A stretch of DNA of 32,663 nucleotides from an uncultured bacterium (GTDB lineage Bacteria; Pseudomonadota; Gammaproteobacteria; Burkholderiales; Burkholderiaceae_F). Made by a program: the position numbers and the translations under genes. Below are positions 21,649-28,539 of the stretch, piece after piece (within the stretch, counting starts at the first letter, position 1; the number at the start of each line of letters is the position of its first letter). Location: assembly GCA_905215795.1 (NCBI GenBank), contig CAJMRV010000003.1:1-32663 (forward strand). Reading direction: 5' to 3'. The notes beneath the pieces are model-generated. The model ran no database searches. It saw only the letters and a list, made by a program, of their open reading frames with translations, and was not told the DNA's origin.

Positions 21649-23376
21649 ATGAAGAAGTTACTCGCTGTATCCGTCTTGAGCGCGATGTCGATGGCCGTCA
21701 TGGCGGCCCCGGTCTCGGAAATCGGCGTCGGCACCGGCAACCACGGCACCGTCGAAGTCAAGGTCACCTTCGACAACAACAAGATCCAGGCGATCGACGT
21801 CCTGAAGTCCCACGAGAACAAGATCCTCGCGGGTAAGGTCTTCACCGACATGAAGAACGCCATGATCGAGAACAACTCGGCCGACGTTGACGGCATCTCC
21901 GGCGCGACGGTCTCCTCGAAGGCCCTGCGCGAAGCCGTCAAGGAAGCCGCCAAGAAGGCCGGCGTCCAGCTCAACGGCCCCGTCGTGGTGCTCAAGAAGA
22001 AGCCGACGATCCCGGAAGTCAACACCTATGACGTGGTCGTCGTCGGTGCGGGCGGCGCGGGCTTCTCCGCTGCGATCACGGCCGCCGACCACGGCGCCAA
22101 GGTCGTCCTTCTCGAGAAGATGCCCACGGTGGGCGGCAACTCGCTCATCTCGGGCGCCGAAATGGCCGCCTCGGGCAACTGGATCCAGAAGAAGCTGGGC
22201 ATCAAGGACTCCGTGCAGCAGCACTACGACGACACGATGAAGGGTGGCGACATGCGCGGCGACCCGGCCGTCGTGCGCAAGCTCTGCGAAGAAGCCCTTC
22301 CCGCGGCCGAATGGGCCCGCGACAAGGTCGGCGTCCAGTTCGAGGACTCGCTCTTCCACTTCGGCGGCCACTCGGTCAAGCGCTCGCTCATCCCGAAGGG
22401 AGCCACCGGCACGGAATTCATCCAGAAGTTCATCGCCGCGGCTGAAAAACGCCATATTCCGATCATGACCAACATGAAGGCCGTGGACCTCCTGAAGGAC
22501 GCCTCGGGCCGCGTGGTCGGCGTCAAGGCCGAGATGGACGGCAAGTACTACACGTTCAACGCCAAGAAGGGCGTGATCCTCGCCACCGGCGGCTTCTCCG
22601 CCAACGTGGACATGCGCACCAAGGCCAACCCGTTCTACGGCGCCGCCTTCAAGGCCACGAACTTCCCGGGCGCCACGGGCGACGGCATCGTGATGGCCGA
22701 GAAGATCGGCATCAAGCCGGTCAACATGGAGCTCATCCAGACCTATCCGATGTGTGACCCGAACACGGGCGCGATCGAACTGATCGACGACGCGCGCTTT
22801 GAAGGCGCCATCCTGATCAACCAGGAAGGCAAGCGCTTCGTTGAGGAACTCGGCCGCCGCGACGTGCTGAGCAAGGCCATCCTCGACCAGACCGGCCACT
22901 ACTGCTACGCGCTCTTCAACCAGGCCGTCGAGGACCGTGCGCACGCCATCAAGAACCACCAGGACGAAGTCGAGGTCTTCACGAAGACGGGCATCCTGCA
23001 TGAATGCAAGACGCTCGAGGACGTGGCCAAGGCCTTCAACATCCCGCTCGACAACCTCAAGGCGACCATCGCCCAGGTCAATGAAGCGGCCAAGACCGGC
23101 AAGGACGACCTGTTCCATTACCGCGGCCACTTCTCCGACCTCTCCACGGGTCCGTACTGGATCTACCGCGGTGTTCCTAGCGTCCACCACACCATGGGTG
23201 GTCTGAAGATCAACACCAAGGCGCAGGTGATCGGCAACGACGGCAAGCCCGTTCCGGGCCTCTGGGCCGCCGGTGAAGTGACGGGCACGACGCACGGCAC
23301 GAACCGCCTCGGCTCCAACGCCTACACCGACATCATCGTCTTCGGTCGAATCGCCGGTGAAGAAGCCGCGAAGTAA
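21649..23376 (+). CDS. urdA: periplasmic FMN/FAD reductase, probable urocanate reductase
   Basis: The 575-residue product belongs to the fumarate/urocanate/methacrylate reductase family used as anaerobic terminal reductases. A Sec signal (1-20, cleavage after VMA) exports it. An FMN-binding domain (about 25-105) carries DGISGATVSS, where Thr87 would receive covalent FMN from ApbE. The FAD domain starts at about 125 (VVVVGAGGAGFSAA, LEKMPTVGGNS). There is no haem domain. Tyr366, Asp381, Arg404, His513 and Arg553 fall at the same spacing as Tyr373, Asp388, Arg411, His520 and Arg560 of Shewanella UrdA. Fumarate reductases have His at the first position. The product would be imidazole propionate. 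The start has AGGAGG 6 bases upstream. A terminator and a TetR gene follow. Family certain; substrate inferred. Confidence 0.8.
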   Translation: MKKLLAVSVLSAMSMAVMAAPVSEIGVGTGNHGTVEVKVTFDNNKIQAIDVLKSHENKILAGKVFTDMKNAMIENNSADVDGISGATVSSKALREAVKEAAKKAGVQLNGPVVVLKKKPTIPEVNTYDVVVVGAGGAGFSAAITAADHGAKVVLLEKMPTVGGNSLISGAEMAASGNWIQKKLGIKDSVQQHYDDTMKGGDMRGDPAVVRKLCEEALPAAEWARDKVGVQFEDSLFHFGGHSVKRSLIPKGATGTEFIQKFIAAAEKRHIPIMTNMKAVDLLKDASGRVVGVKAEMDGKYYTFNAKKGVILATGGFSANVDMRTKANPFYGAAFKATNFPGATGDGIVMAEKIGIKPVNMELIQTYPMCDPNTGAIELIDDARFEGAILINQEGKRFVEELGRRDVLSKAILDQTGHYCYALFNQAVEDRAHAIKNHQDEVEVFTKTGILHECKTLEDVAKAFNIPLDNLKATIAQVNEAAKTGKDDLFHYRGHFSDLSTGPYWIYRGVPSVHHTMGGLKINTKAQVIGNDGKPVPGLWAAGEVTGTTHGTNRLGSNAYTDIIVFGRIAGEEAAK

Positions 23377-23400
23377 GGTTTCTTTTTAAGCGTTAATCCG

Positions 23401-23406
23401 TACAAT
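23401..23406 (+). promoter_or_regulatory. -10-like element before the TetR gene
   Basis: TACAAT directly precedes the reductase terminator. If used, transcription would start within the hairpin, about 50 bases before the TetR ATG. The -35 is weak. Confidence 0.3.
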
Positions 23407-23407
23407 G

Positions 23408-23438
23408 TGGGGGGACTAGCGTGTCCCCCCATTTTTTT
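23408..23438 (+). terminator. intrinsic terminator of the flavin reductase gene
   Basis: TGGGGGGAC pairs with GTCCCCCCA around a 6-base loop and is followed by seven T. Confidence 0.83.
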
Positions 23439-23463
23439 CAGAAGAAACCAAGGAAGAGTGAAG

Positions 23464-24099
23464 ATGGCCACCAAGAAAGGCATTCAACAGAAGGAAAAGA
23501 TCATCGAAACCGCCCGGCGCATCATCGCGCTGCAGGGGGCCGACGCACTCTCCCACAAGAACATCGGCGACGAACTCGGCCTCACCAAGAGCGCCGTGCT
23601 CTACCACTATCCGACGAAGCGCGCCCTCCTCGAGGGGCTGATCAAGGACTACGTGGAGCACCTCGAGTATCAGCGCCACTGCCACGAGGCCCCCTACATC
23701 GAACGTGGGCTCGCGCCCGCCGACGCGGTCCTCCCCGGGATGCGCTCGTGGTACAACTCCTTTGCGAAGAACCGCCACCACTGGATCGACGTGGGCACGG
23801 CGCTCCTCGGTCTGGGACACCAGGACAAGACGCTCCTTGAACCGGTGCGCGACTGGTACCGCAACCTCTACAGGACGATCGAGACGTCGAACCTCGACGT
23901 GACAAGGGCCTTCAACGTGATGATGGCCTTCGACGGATTCTTCACGGCCTCCAAGCTCGGCATCATGGTCATGGACCGCGAGGAGGTCGAATGCATGCAG
24001 GTCAAGCTCCTGGAGAGCGCCTTCGAAGGGCGTCCCGCCGGCGAGCTCGCCATCGCGCTCGACGAGGAGTGCTTCCTCAAGGGTGACGAAAAGGCCTGA
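23464..24099 (+). CDS. TetR/AcrR-family transcriptional regulator
   Basis: A 211-residue one-component regulator. The N-terminal helix-turn-helix is clear: QKEKIIETARRIIALQGADALSHKNIGDELGLTKSAVLYHYPTKR in consecutive segments (about 9-55), with recognition helix around LTKSAVLYHY. The C-terminal ligand/dimer domain (about 60-211) is helical and specific to this protein. AAGGA with GAG precedes the ATG at 23464; the frame extends upstream into the terminator hairpin, so that part is excluded. It follows the flavin reductase in the same direction, so control of that gene is plausible, but no matching operator palindrome was confirmed. Confidence 0.88.
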   Translation: MATKKGIQQKEKIIETARRIIALQGADALSHKNIGDELGLTKSAVLYHYPTKRALLEGLIKDYVEHLEYQRHCHEAPYIERGLAPADAVLPGMRSWYNSFAKNRHHWIDVGTALLGLGHQDKTLLEPVRDWYRNLYRTIETSNLDVTRAFNVMMAFDGFFTASKLGIMVMDREEVECMQVKLLESAFEGRPAGELAIALDEECFLKGDEKA

Positions 24100-24135
24100 T
24101 TGATTTTCCCTTCGGTATCCTCCGCGAAGAGAAAA

Positions 24136-24186
24136 GCGGACGCGGCACGCGAACTGGTCCTTCGCCTGCGGCGTCCGCCTTTTTTT
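24136..24186 (+). terminator. intrinsic terminator of the TetR gene
   Basis: GCGGACGC (24136-24143) pairs with GCGTCCGC (24171-24178) across a 27-base loop and is followed by seven T. The loop is large, which lowers confidence. Confidence 0.65.
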
Positions 24187-24213
24187 CGTCCCCCGGTTCC
24201 TCCCGGGGCGCGC

Positions 24214-24876
24214 TTATTCCTCGATCCCCAACTTCTTGAGGCGCTCCTTCTTCTCCTTGGCGTTGCAGAACTTCGCCACGGGGCAGTACTCGCACTCGGG
24301 CGAGCGGGCCTTGCAGCAGTAGCGTCCGTGAAGGAGCAGGTAGTGGTGGGCGTTCTTGAGGAACTTTTCCGGGACCACCTTGTGGAGCTTCTCCTCGACC
24401 TCGTCGGGGGTCTTCCCCTTTGCGAAGCCCGTGCGGTTGCACACGCGGAAGATGTGGGTGTCCACGGCGATGGTGGGGTGCCCGAAGGCGACGTTGAGGA
24501 CGACGTTGGCGGTCTTCCTCCCCACGCCGGGGAGCGCCACGAGCTTGTCGAAGTCCTCGGGGACCACGCCGCCGTACTCCTCGTCGATGATCTTGGAGAG
24601 GGCGACGACGTTCTTGGCCTTGTTCCTGAAGAGGCCGATCGTCTGGATGTAGGGGATCAGTCCCTCGATGCCGAGGTCCGCGATTGCGCGGGGCGTGTTG
24701 GCCACGGGGAAGAGCTTCGCCGTGGCGAGGTTCACGCCCTTGTCGGTCGCCTGGGCGGAGAGCACGACGGCGACGAGCAGTTCGAAGGGCGTCGTGAAGT
24801 CGAGTTCGCTCTTGGGATCGGGATGGGCCTCCGCGAGGGCGGCCATGAAGGGTTCGCGTTCGTCGCGCTTGATCAT
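24214..24876 (-). CDS. nth: endonuclease III, DNA glycosylase/AP lyase
   Basis: Nth removes oxidised pyrimidines and nicks the abasic site. The 220-residue product has the helix-hairpin-helix LPGVGRKTANVV with catalytic Lys121 and Asp139 (AVDTHIFR), matching Lys120/Asp138 of E. coli. The C-terminal [4Fe-4S] loop is Cys188-x6-Cys195-x2-Cys198-x5-Cys204. Length is as expected (211 in E. coli). AAGGAG lies 8 bases before the ATG. It is last in a minus-strand cluster after the RnfB-like gene, an association also known from E. coli rsx-nth. A hairpin with a short T-run between the two genes may attenuate nth. Confidence 0.96.
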   Translation of the reverse strand: MIKRDEREPFMAALAEAHPDPKSELDFTTPFELLVAVVLSAQATDKGVNLATAKLFPVANTPRAIADLGIEGLIPYIQTIGLFRNKAKNVVALSKIIDEEYGGVVPEDFDKLVALPGVGRKTANVVLNVAFGHPTIAVDTHIFRVCNRTGFAKGKTPDEVEEKLHKVVPEKFLKNAHHYLLLHGRYCCKARSPECEYCPVAKFCNAKEKKERLKKLGIEE

Positions 24877-24884
24877 GTCGGGGT

Positions 24885-24928
24885 CTCCTTTTGAAAAGGG
24901 GCGCCGCCCGGTGCCGGGGGCGCCCCTT
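24885..24928 (-). terminator. attenuator-like hairpin between rnfB-like gene and nth
   Basis: On the minus strand AAGGGGCGCC (24928-24919) pairs with GGCGCCCCTT (24905-24896), giving a hairpin followed by a short T-run ending at 24894. The nth ribosome site AAAAGGAG (24892-24885) can instead pair with the CCTTTT of that arm, so the two structures exclude each other. Confidence 0.45.
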
Positions 24929-24969
24929 GGGGTTCATTCTACGACGGCGCGCAGCTTCGCCGCACCGTT

Positions 24970-25638
24970 TCAGCCCTGGCGGGCCTTCTTGAGGATCGCG
25001 GCCATGAAGGCGCTCTTGCGGCTCGCGGCCTCCTCGGGGTCGGCGCCGGGGTGGCGGAGCCTCTCGAGGCGTTCGTTTTCAGCGCGTTCGCGGGCGCGGC
25101 GGCGCTCAAGCGTGGTGTAGAAGGCGTCGCGGGCGCGCATGGCGCGCTCGGTCGTCCAGGGGTTCTCCTCCTCGACGACCCATTCGATGCAGTCCATCGG
25201 ACAGGCGGGCAGACAGAGGCCGCACCCCGTGCACTTCTCCTCGAGCACCTGGTGGAGGTGCTTGGGGCTCCCGACGATCGCGTCGGTCGGGCAGGCCTTC
25301 ACGCACCAGGCGCAGCCGATGCAGCGTTCGGGATCCACGACGGCGCGGGCGAAGGGCGCCTCCTGACCGTACTCGGGATCGAGCGGCAGGGATTCGCGGC
25401 CCAGCAGGACGGCGAGCCGGTCGGCACCGGCCTGGCCGCCCGGGGCGCACCGGTTGTGGGGCGCCTCTTCGAGCACCATCTGGCAGGCGTAGGCGAGGCA
25501 GCCGTCGGTGCCGCATTGGCGGCACTGGGTCTGCGGAAGGGCGAGGTCGACCGCCCGGACGCGTTCCTTGTCGGCGTCGTCGAGACGCTTGTAGGTTTCA
25601 AGGGCGGGGTACTGGAGTTTGTAGGAGTACGGGGTCAT
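24970..25638 (-). CDS. rnfB: RnfB/RsxB-like iron-sulfur protein, soluble form
   Basis: A 222-residue polyferredoxin. The N-terminal part has an RnfB-type [4Fe-4S] motif LPQTQCRQCGTDGC (Cys39, 42, 47) completed by Cys64 (NRCAPGG). Two ferredoxin-type clusters follow: Cys106/109/112/116 and Cys136/139/142/146. A charged, Arg/Glu-rich C-terminal helix ends the protein. The usual N-terminal membrane anchor of RnfB is absent, and no other rnf subunits are in the window, so it is probably a soluble electron carrier of the kind annotated as RnfB in Burkholderiales. Partners may be the ferredoxin and Fpr encoded just upstream; it begins 25 bases after fpr. The ribosome site is weak (TGAAG), consistent with translational coupling. 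Confidence 0.85.
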   Translation of the reverse strand: MTPYSYKLQYPALETYKRLDDADKERVRAVDLALPQTQCRQCGTDGCLAYACQMVLEEAPHNRCAPGGQAGADRLAVLLGRESLPLDPEYGQEAPFARAVVDPERCIGCAWCVKACPTDAIVGSPKHLHQVLEEKCTGCGLCLPACPMDCIEWVVEEENPWTTERAMRARDAFYTTLERRRARERAENERLERLRHPGADPEEAASRKSAFMAAILKKARQG

Positions 25639-25663
25639 CTTCAGGGGACGGGGTTTTGCGGGG

Positions 25664-26416
25664 TCACCAGAGGGATTCGACGAGGAGCTGTCCCGGGGCG
25701 CCGAAGCGCGGGGAGACGATGCCGCGGGCCTTGAAGTGGGCGCGCACGGCCTTGATGCACTCGGGGTTGCCGCAGAGCATCACGCGGGAGTCCTCCTTGG
25801 AGATCTTCCGGCCGGCGTGCTCCTCGAGGCGGCCCGTCTCCAGCAGGAGCGGGAGGCGTCCCTGGAGTTCGTGCTCCTCGCGGGTGGCGGCGCCGAAGAC
25901 GCGGCACGTGGGCGAGTGGCGGCGGGCGAGTTCGACGAGGCCCTCGACCTCCTTGACGGTGCGGGCGCCAACGACGAGGATCTCCTCGCGTTCCTCTCCC
26001 TTCGTCTCGGCGTTGTGCTTCATGATCGAGAGGAACGGGGCGAGGCCGGCGCCCGTGGCGAAGTACCACATGGTCGAGCCCCCGGGGATGCGCGCGGGAA
26101 GGAGGTTGCCTTCGGCGCGGCCCTCGAGCACGACGCCCTGGCCGGGTTCAAGCGCGGCGAGCTTCGGGGAGACCAGACCGCCCGTGATCACCTTGACGAG
26201 GAATCGGAGGTCGTTCTCGGAGGGAGAGCTCGCGATCGAGTAGGCGCGGAACTGGGGTTCGGCCTCGCCGGGGATCTCGACGCCGAGGCGTGCGAACTGG
26301 CCGGGCTCGAAGTCCCAGCCTTCGGGGCGCTCGAAGACGAGCTCGAAGAGGCTCTCCGTGACCGCGTGCTTCTCGAGCAGGCGGATGAACTGGCGGTTCG
26401 TCTGGTTTTCTTCCAT
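25664..26416 (-). CDS. fpr: ferredoxin-NADP+ reductase
   Basis: The 250-residue flavoprotein moves electrons between NADPH and ferredoxin in the cytoplasm. FAD binding is shown by RAYSIASSP (Arg57, Tyr59, Ser60) and by the second segment VKVITGGLVSPKL. NADP binding is shown by ATGAGLAPFLSI, VVGARTVKE and CGNPECIKA. The C-terminus ends in ESLW; a terminal aromatic that stacks on FAD is typical of one bacterial Fpr subclass. AAGGA lies 6 bases before the ATG. It stands between fdxA and the rnfB-like gene on the same strand, which suggests one redox unit. Confidence 0.92.
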   Translation of the reverse strand: MEENQTNRQFIRLLEKHAVTESLFELVFERPEGWDFEPGQFARLGVEIPGEAEPQFRAYSIASSPSENDLRFLVKVITGGLVSPKLAALEPGQGVVLEGRAEGNLLPARIPGGSTMWYFATGAGLAPFLSIMKHNAETKGEEREEILVVGARTVKEVEGLVELARRHSPTCRVFGAATREEHELQGRLPLLLETGRLEEHAGRKISKEDSRVMLCGNPECIKAVRAHFKARGIVSPRFGAPGQLLVESLW

Positions 26417-26574
26417 GGTGGTTCCTTTTTACTTTCCGGGGAAGACCGGGACGGATCCCTTCAATCGCAGGGACGGGATTCGTCGGGGCCCTCCAAAACA
26501 AAAAGCCTCCACCCCTGCCGACGGGGCGTTGGGTATGCGCCGCGCGAGTACGGGATGAAGGCCTTGGACGTGCG

Positions 26575-26595
26575 TGCGGAGGCCTGGCCTCCGCA
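26575..26595 (-). other. stem-loop after fdxA
   Basis: TGCGGAGGC and GCCTCCGCA form a perfect 9-bp stem on a CTG loop, 7 bases after the fdxA stop. No T-run follows, so it may stabilise the fdxA message or separate it from fpr by processing. Confidence 0.45.
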
Positions 26596-26602
26596 GCCGG
26601 CA

Positions 26603-26926
26603 TCAGCGCTTGAGGTACTTGAGCTTGCCGACCACCCCGCGCCATTCATCGGCGTCGTCGGGCGAGGGCTTGCGTCGCGTGATCGACGGCCACTCCTGGG
26701 CGAGTTCGGCGTTGAGCTCGATGAACTCGAGCTGGTCCTCCGGGACGTCCTCTTCAGCGTAGATGGCCGCTTCCGGGCATTCCGGGATGCACACGGCGCA
26801 GTCGATGCATTCGTCGGGGTCGATGACCAGGAAGTTCGGGCCTTCGCGGAAGGCGTCGACCGGGCAGACGTCGACACAGTCGGTGCGCTTGCAGTTGATG
26901 CAGGCATCGCAGACAACATGAGTCAT
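26603..26926 (-). CDS. fdxA: 7Fe ferredoxin of the Azotobacter FdI type
   Basis: A 107-residue ferredoxin, the same length as the family standard. Ligands for [3Fe-4S] are Cys9, Cys17 and Cys50; those for [4Fe-4S] are Cys21, Cys40, Cys43 and Cys46. FdI's free Cys24 is Ala here (CPVDAFREGP), while Cys12 is kept. The C-terminal half (VPEDQLEFIELNAELAQEWP...) is characteristic. The ATG at 26926 is chosen because AGGAG lies 10 bases upstream and family homology starts there; the frame is open further upstream. It is the natural partner of the adjacent ferredoxin-NADP reductase. Confidence 0.96.
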   Translation of the reverse strand: MTHVVCDACINCKRTDCVDVCPVDAFREGPNFLVIDPDECIDCAVCIPECPEAAIYAEEDVPEDQLEFIELNAELAQEWPSITRRKPSPDDADEWRGVVGKLKYLKR

Positions 26927-27008
26927 TTGATTTTTACTCCTGAATTTTTTCAAGCTCATGGAGGGTTCGCGGCGTCTCTGCGTCCTTCCCCTCGGATACG
27001 AAGGGCTC

Positions 27009-27014
27009 ATTATA
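27009..27014 (-). promoter_or_regulatory. -10 element of the fdxA promoter
   Basis: A perfect TATAAT on the minus strand about 83 bases before the fdxA ATG, with the small inverted repeat GGG-TTTG-CCC immediately upstream. No good -35 is visible. Confidence 0.45.
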
Positions 27015-27079
27015 GCGGGTTTGCCCTAACATATTCCTGCTTGAAATCAATGAATTAATTAAGGAATTGGCATGACGAA

Positions 27080-27102
27080 GGGCCGCGGTTGTACCGCGGC
27101 CC
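27080..27102 (-). terminator. terminator-like hairpin after the BPSS1780-type gene
   Basis: GGGCCGCGGT pairs with ACCGCGGCCC around a 3-base loop, 26 bases after the stop. The tail is only moderately T-rich (TTCGTC). Confidence 0.45.
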
Positions 27103-27128
27103 CGGGTTCCTGACGGATCGTCCCGTGC

Positions 27129-27905
27129 TCAGTCGAGCTCGGGGTGGGTGTGCTTCATTCCGAAGAGGTCCCTGTACATCGGGTAGAGGAGCGTGCCGAG
27201 GAGCAGCGTCGAGATGATCGCCGGGAGCGGTGCGAGGACCGCCACGAGCATCGGGCTGAAGCCGCCGGCGAGCGCAAGGGCGATCGACATGGCCACCATG
27301 AACTCGATCGCGGTGAGCATGAAGAGCACGGCCAGGAGCGGCTTCCAGTGGCGCAGCGACCCGAAGAACGAGAAGAAGATCGATTTTCCGGGCGTAAGGC
27401 CTCCGTCGGCGACGAGCGCCGGGGCGAAGGTCGTGGCCATCAGGTAGGGCACGGTGGCCGCAAGCGAGATGATGATGCCGAGCCACGGCGTGGTGAGGCC
27501 GCCTTCGGGGGCGGCGCCGCCCTGCATCATCTCGAGTCCTTCGGCGAGCGTGGGGCCGAGCGTCCAGCCGATCACGAGCGAGAGCATCGCCTGGAGGAAG
27601 GCGCACATCGCCCCCATCGTGAAGACGTCCAGGCGCAGCTTGCGGTGCTTGAGCACGGCCGTGAGCGAGGCGAACGAGACCTGTTCACCGTGGAGGGCCT
27701 GGCGGGTGCCGTAAAAGAGGAGCACCGCGCAGAACATGTTCCACACGGAGGCGCTCACGCGGCCGATCACGGGGATCATCGTGATGAGCGAGGAGCTCCC
27801 CACGGTGAAGAAGATCAGGAGCATGATGCCCAGGGGCTGGCTCAAAACCGCCCTGAAGGCCTGGGCGAACCATCGGTTCGCCGGTCCGAAGAATTGGTTT
27901 TCCAT
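27129..27905 (-). CDS. BPSS1780-type inner-membrane protein of unknown function
   Basis: A 258-residue polytopic membrane protein with about six hydrophobic segments, starting with AVLSQPLGIMLLIFFTVGSS and ending with LAPLPAIISTLLLGTLLYPM. The N-terminal FGPANRWFAQAFRAV segment, then membrane pairs, fits the betaproteobacterial BPSS1780 membrane family, usually found near polA or homoserine kinase. No transporter or enzyme motif is visible, so no function is assigned. It begins 33 bases after the DUF2782 gene and is probably co-transcribed with it; the ribosome site is weak. Confidence 0.75.
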   Translation of the reverse strand: MENQFFGPANRWFAQAFRAVLSQPLGIMLLIFFTVGSSSLITMIPVIGRVSASVWNMFCAVLLFYGTRQALHGEQVSFASLTAVLKHRKLRLDVFTMGAMCAFLQAMLSLVIGWTLGPTLAEGLEMMQGGAAPEGGLTTPWLGIIISLAATVPYLMATTFAPALVADGGLTPGKSIFFSFFGSLRHWKPLLAVLFMLTAIEFMVAMSIALALAGGFSPMLVAVLAPLPAIISTLLLGTLLYPMYRDLFGMKHTHPELD

Positions 27906-27938
27906 TTGGTTTTCAGTGTCGGGGCCCGCCGATGGGGG

Positions 27939-28286
27939 TCACCACTTGAGTTTGATGAACTGGGTGGTGCCGAGCGTGGACTTGGAGTTGCTCCCCGGGC
28001 CCGTTTCGATCGGGCGGTCGAACTTGTTCTCGACCGTGTAGGGGATGTGCGTGATGTGCGACTCCACGACGTACTCGACGACCTTGTTGTCCTTGTCCCT
28101 CACGGTTTCGACACGGGTGCGGTTGGGATCGACGGGCTTGCGGCCGGCTTCGCGGTCGGCGCGCGCCTTCTCCATGTCGGCTTTGGTGGGGGTGAGCCCC
28201 TCGATGGGCTGCTGGGCGGTCTGGGCCTGCGCGGCGCCCGCCATGCAGACGAGGGCCAGGGAGCAGACGAGTAGATGATGTTTCAT
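27939..28286 (-). CDS. secreted DUF2782-like protein
   Basis: A 115-residue protein with a cleavable Sec signal (1-21, ending AQA). The mature part contains RTRVETVRDKDNKVVEYVVESHITHIPYTVENKF. It resembles DUF2782, small betaproteobacterial periplasmic proteins commonly encoded beside polA. It is divergent from polA and followed closely by the BPSS1780-type gene. Function unknown; no catalytic residues or Cys remain in the mature protein. Confidence 0.72.
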   Translation of the reverse strand: MKHHLLVCSLALVCMAGAAQAQTAQQPIEGLTPTKADMEKARADREAGRKPVDPNRTRVETVRDKDNKVVEYVVESHITHIPYTVENKFDRPIETGPGSNSKSTLGTTQFIKLKW

Positions 28287-28401
28287 AAGTCAGGTGCAGT
28301 AGTAATGCCGGACGCCGGGTCCGGCGGCCGCGGCGGCGTGTTCACCGTGTGGACGGGGTTTTTCAGGTCCGCTCCGTCCGCGGACACGTCCGCTTCTTAC
28401 A

Positions 28402-28410
28402 AATATAGCA
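28402..28410 (-). promoter_or_regulatory. extended -10 promoter of the DUF2782/BPSS1780 unit
   Basis: On the minus strand TGCTATATT gives an extended -10 (TGn plus TATATT) about 115 bases before the DUF2782 start. A strong -35 is not required for this class. Confidence 0.42.
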
Positions 28411-28539
28411 AGAATGGCGGCCTCGGGTGTCCGCGAGGCGGGAGGACTGCTATCCTTATGGGTGTTGTTTTTCACGCCCTCCGGGGCGTCCCGGAACGGG
28501 GCGTTTCCCGCGGGGCACAGAGTAGACGAAGTTTATCCC

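Noticed and set aside
28414..28539. Upstream start for polA adding 42 residues
   Set aside because: Pol I homology starts at MPTLLLIDGSNYLFR, and the extension overlaps the divergent promoter region.
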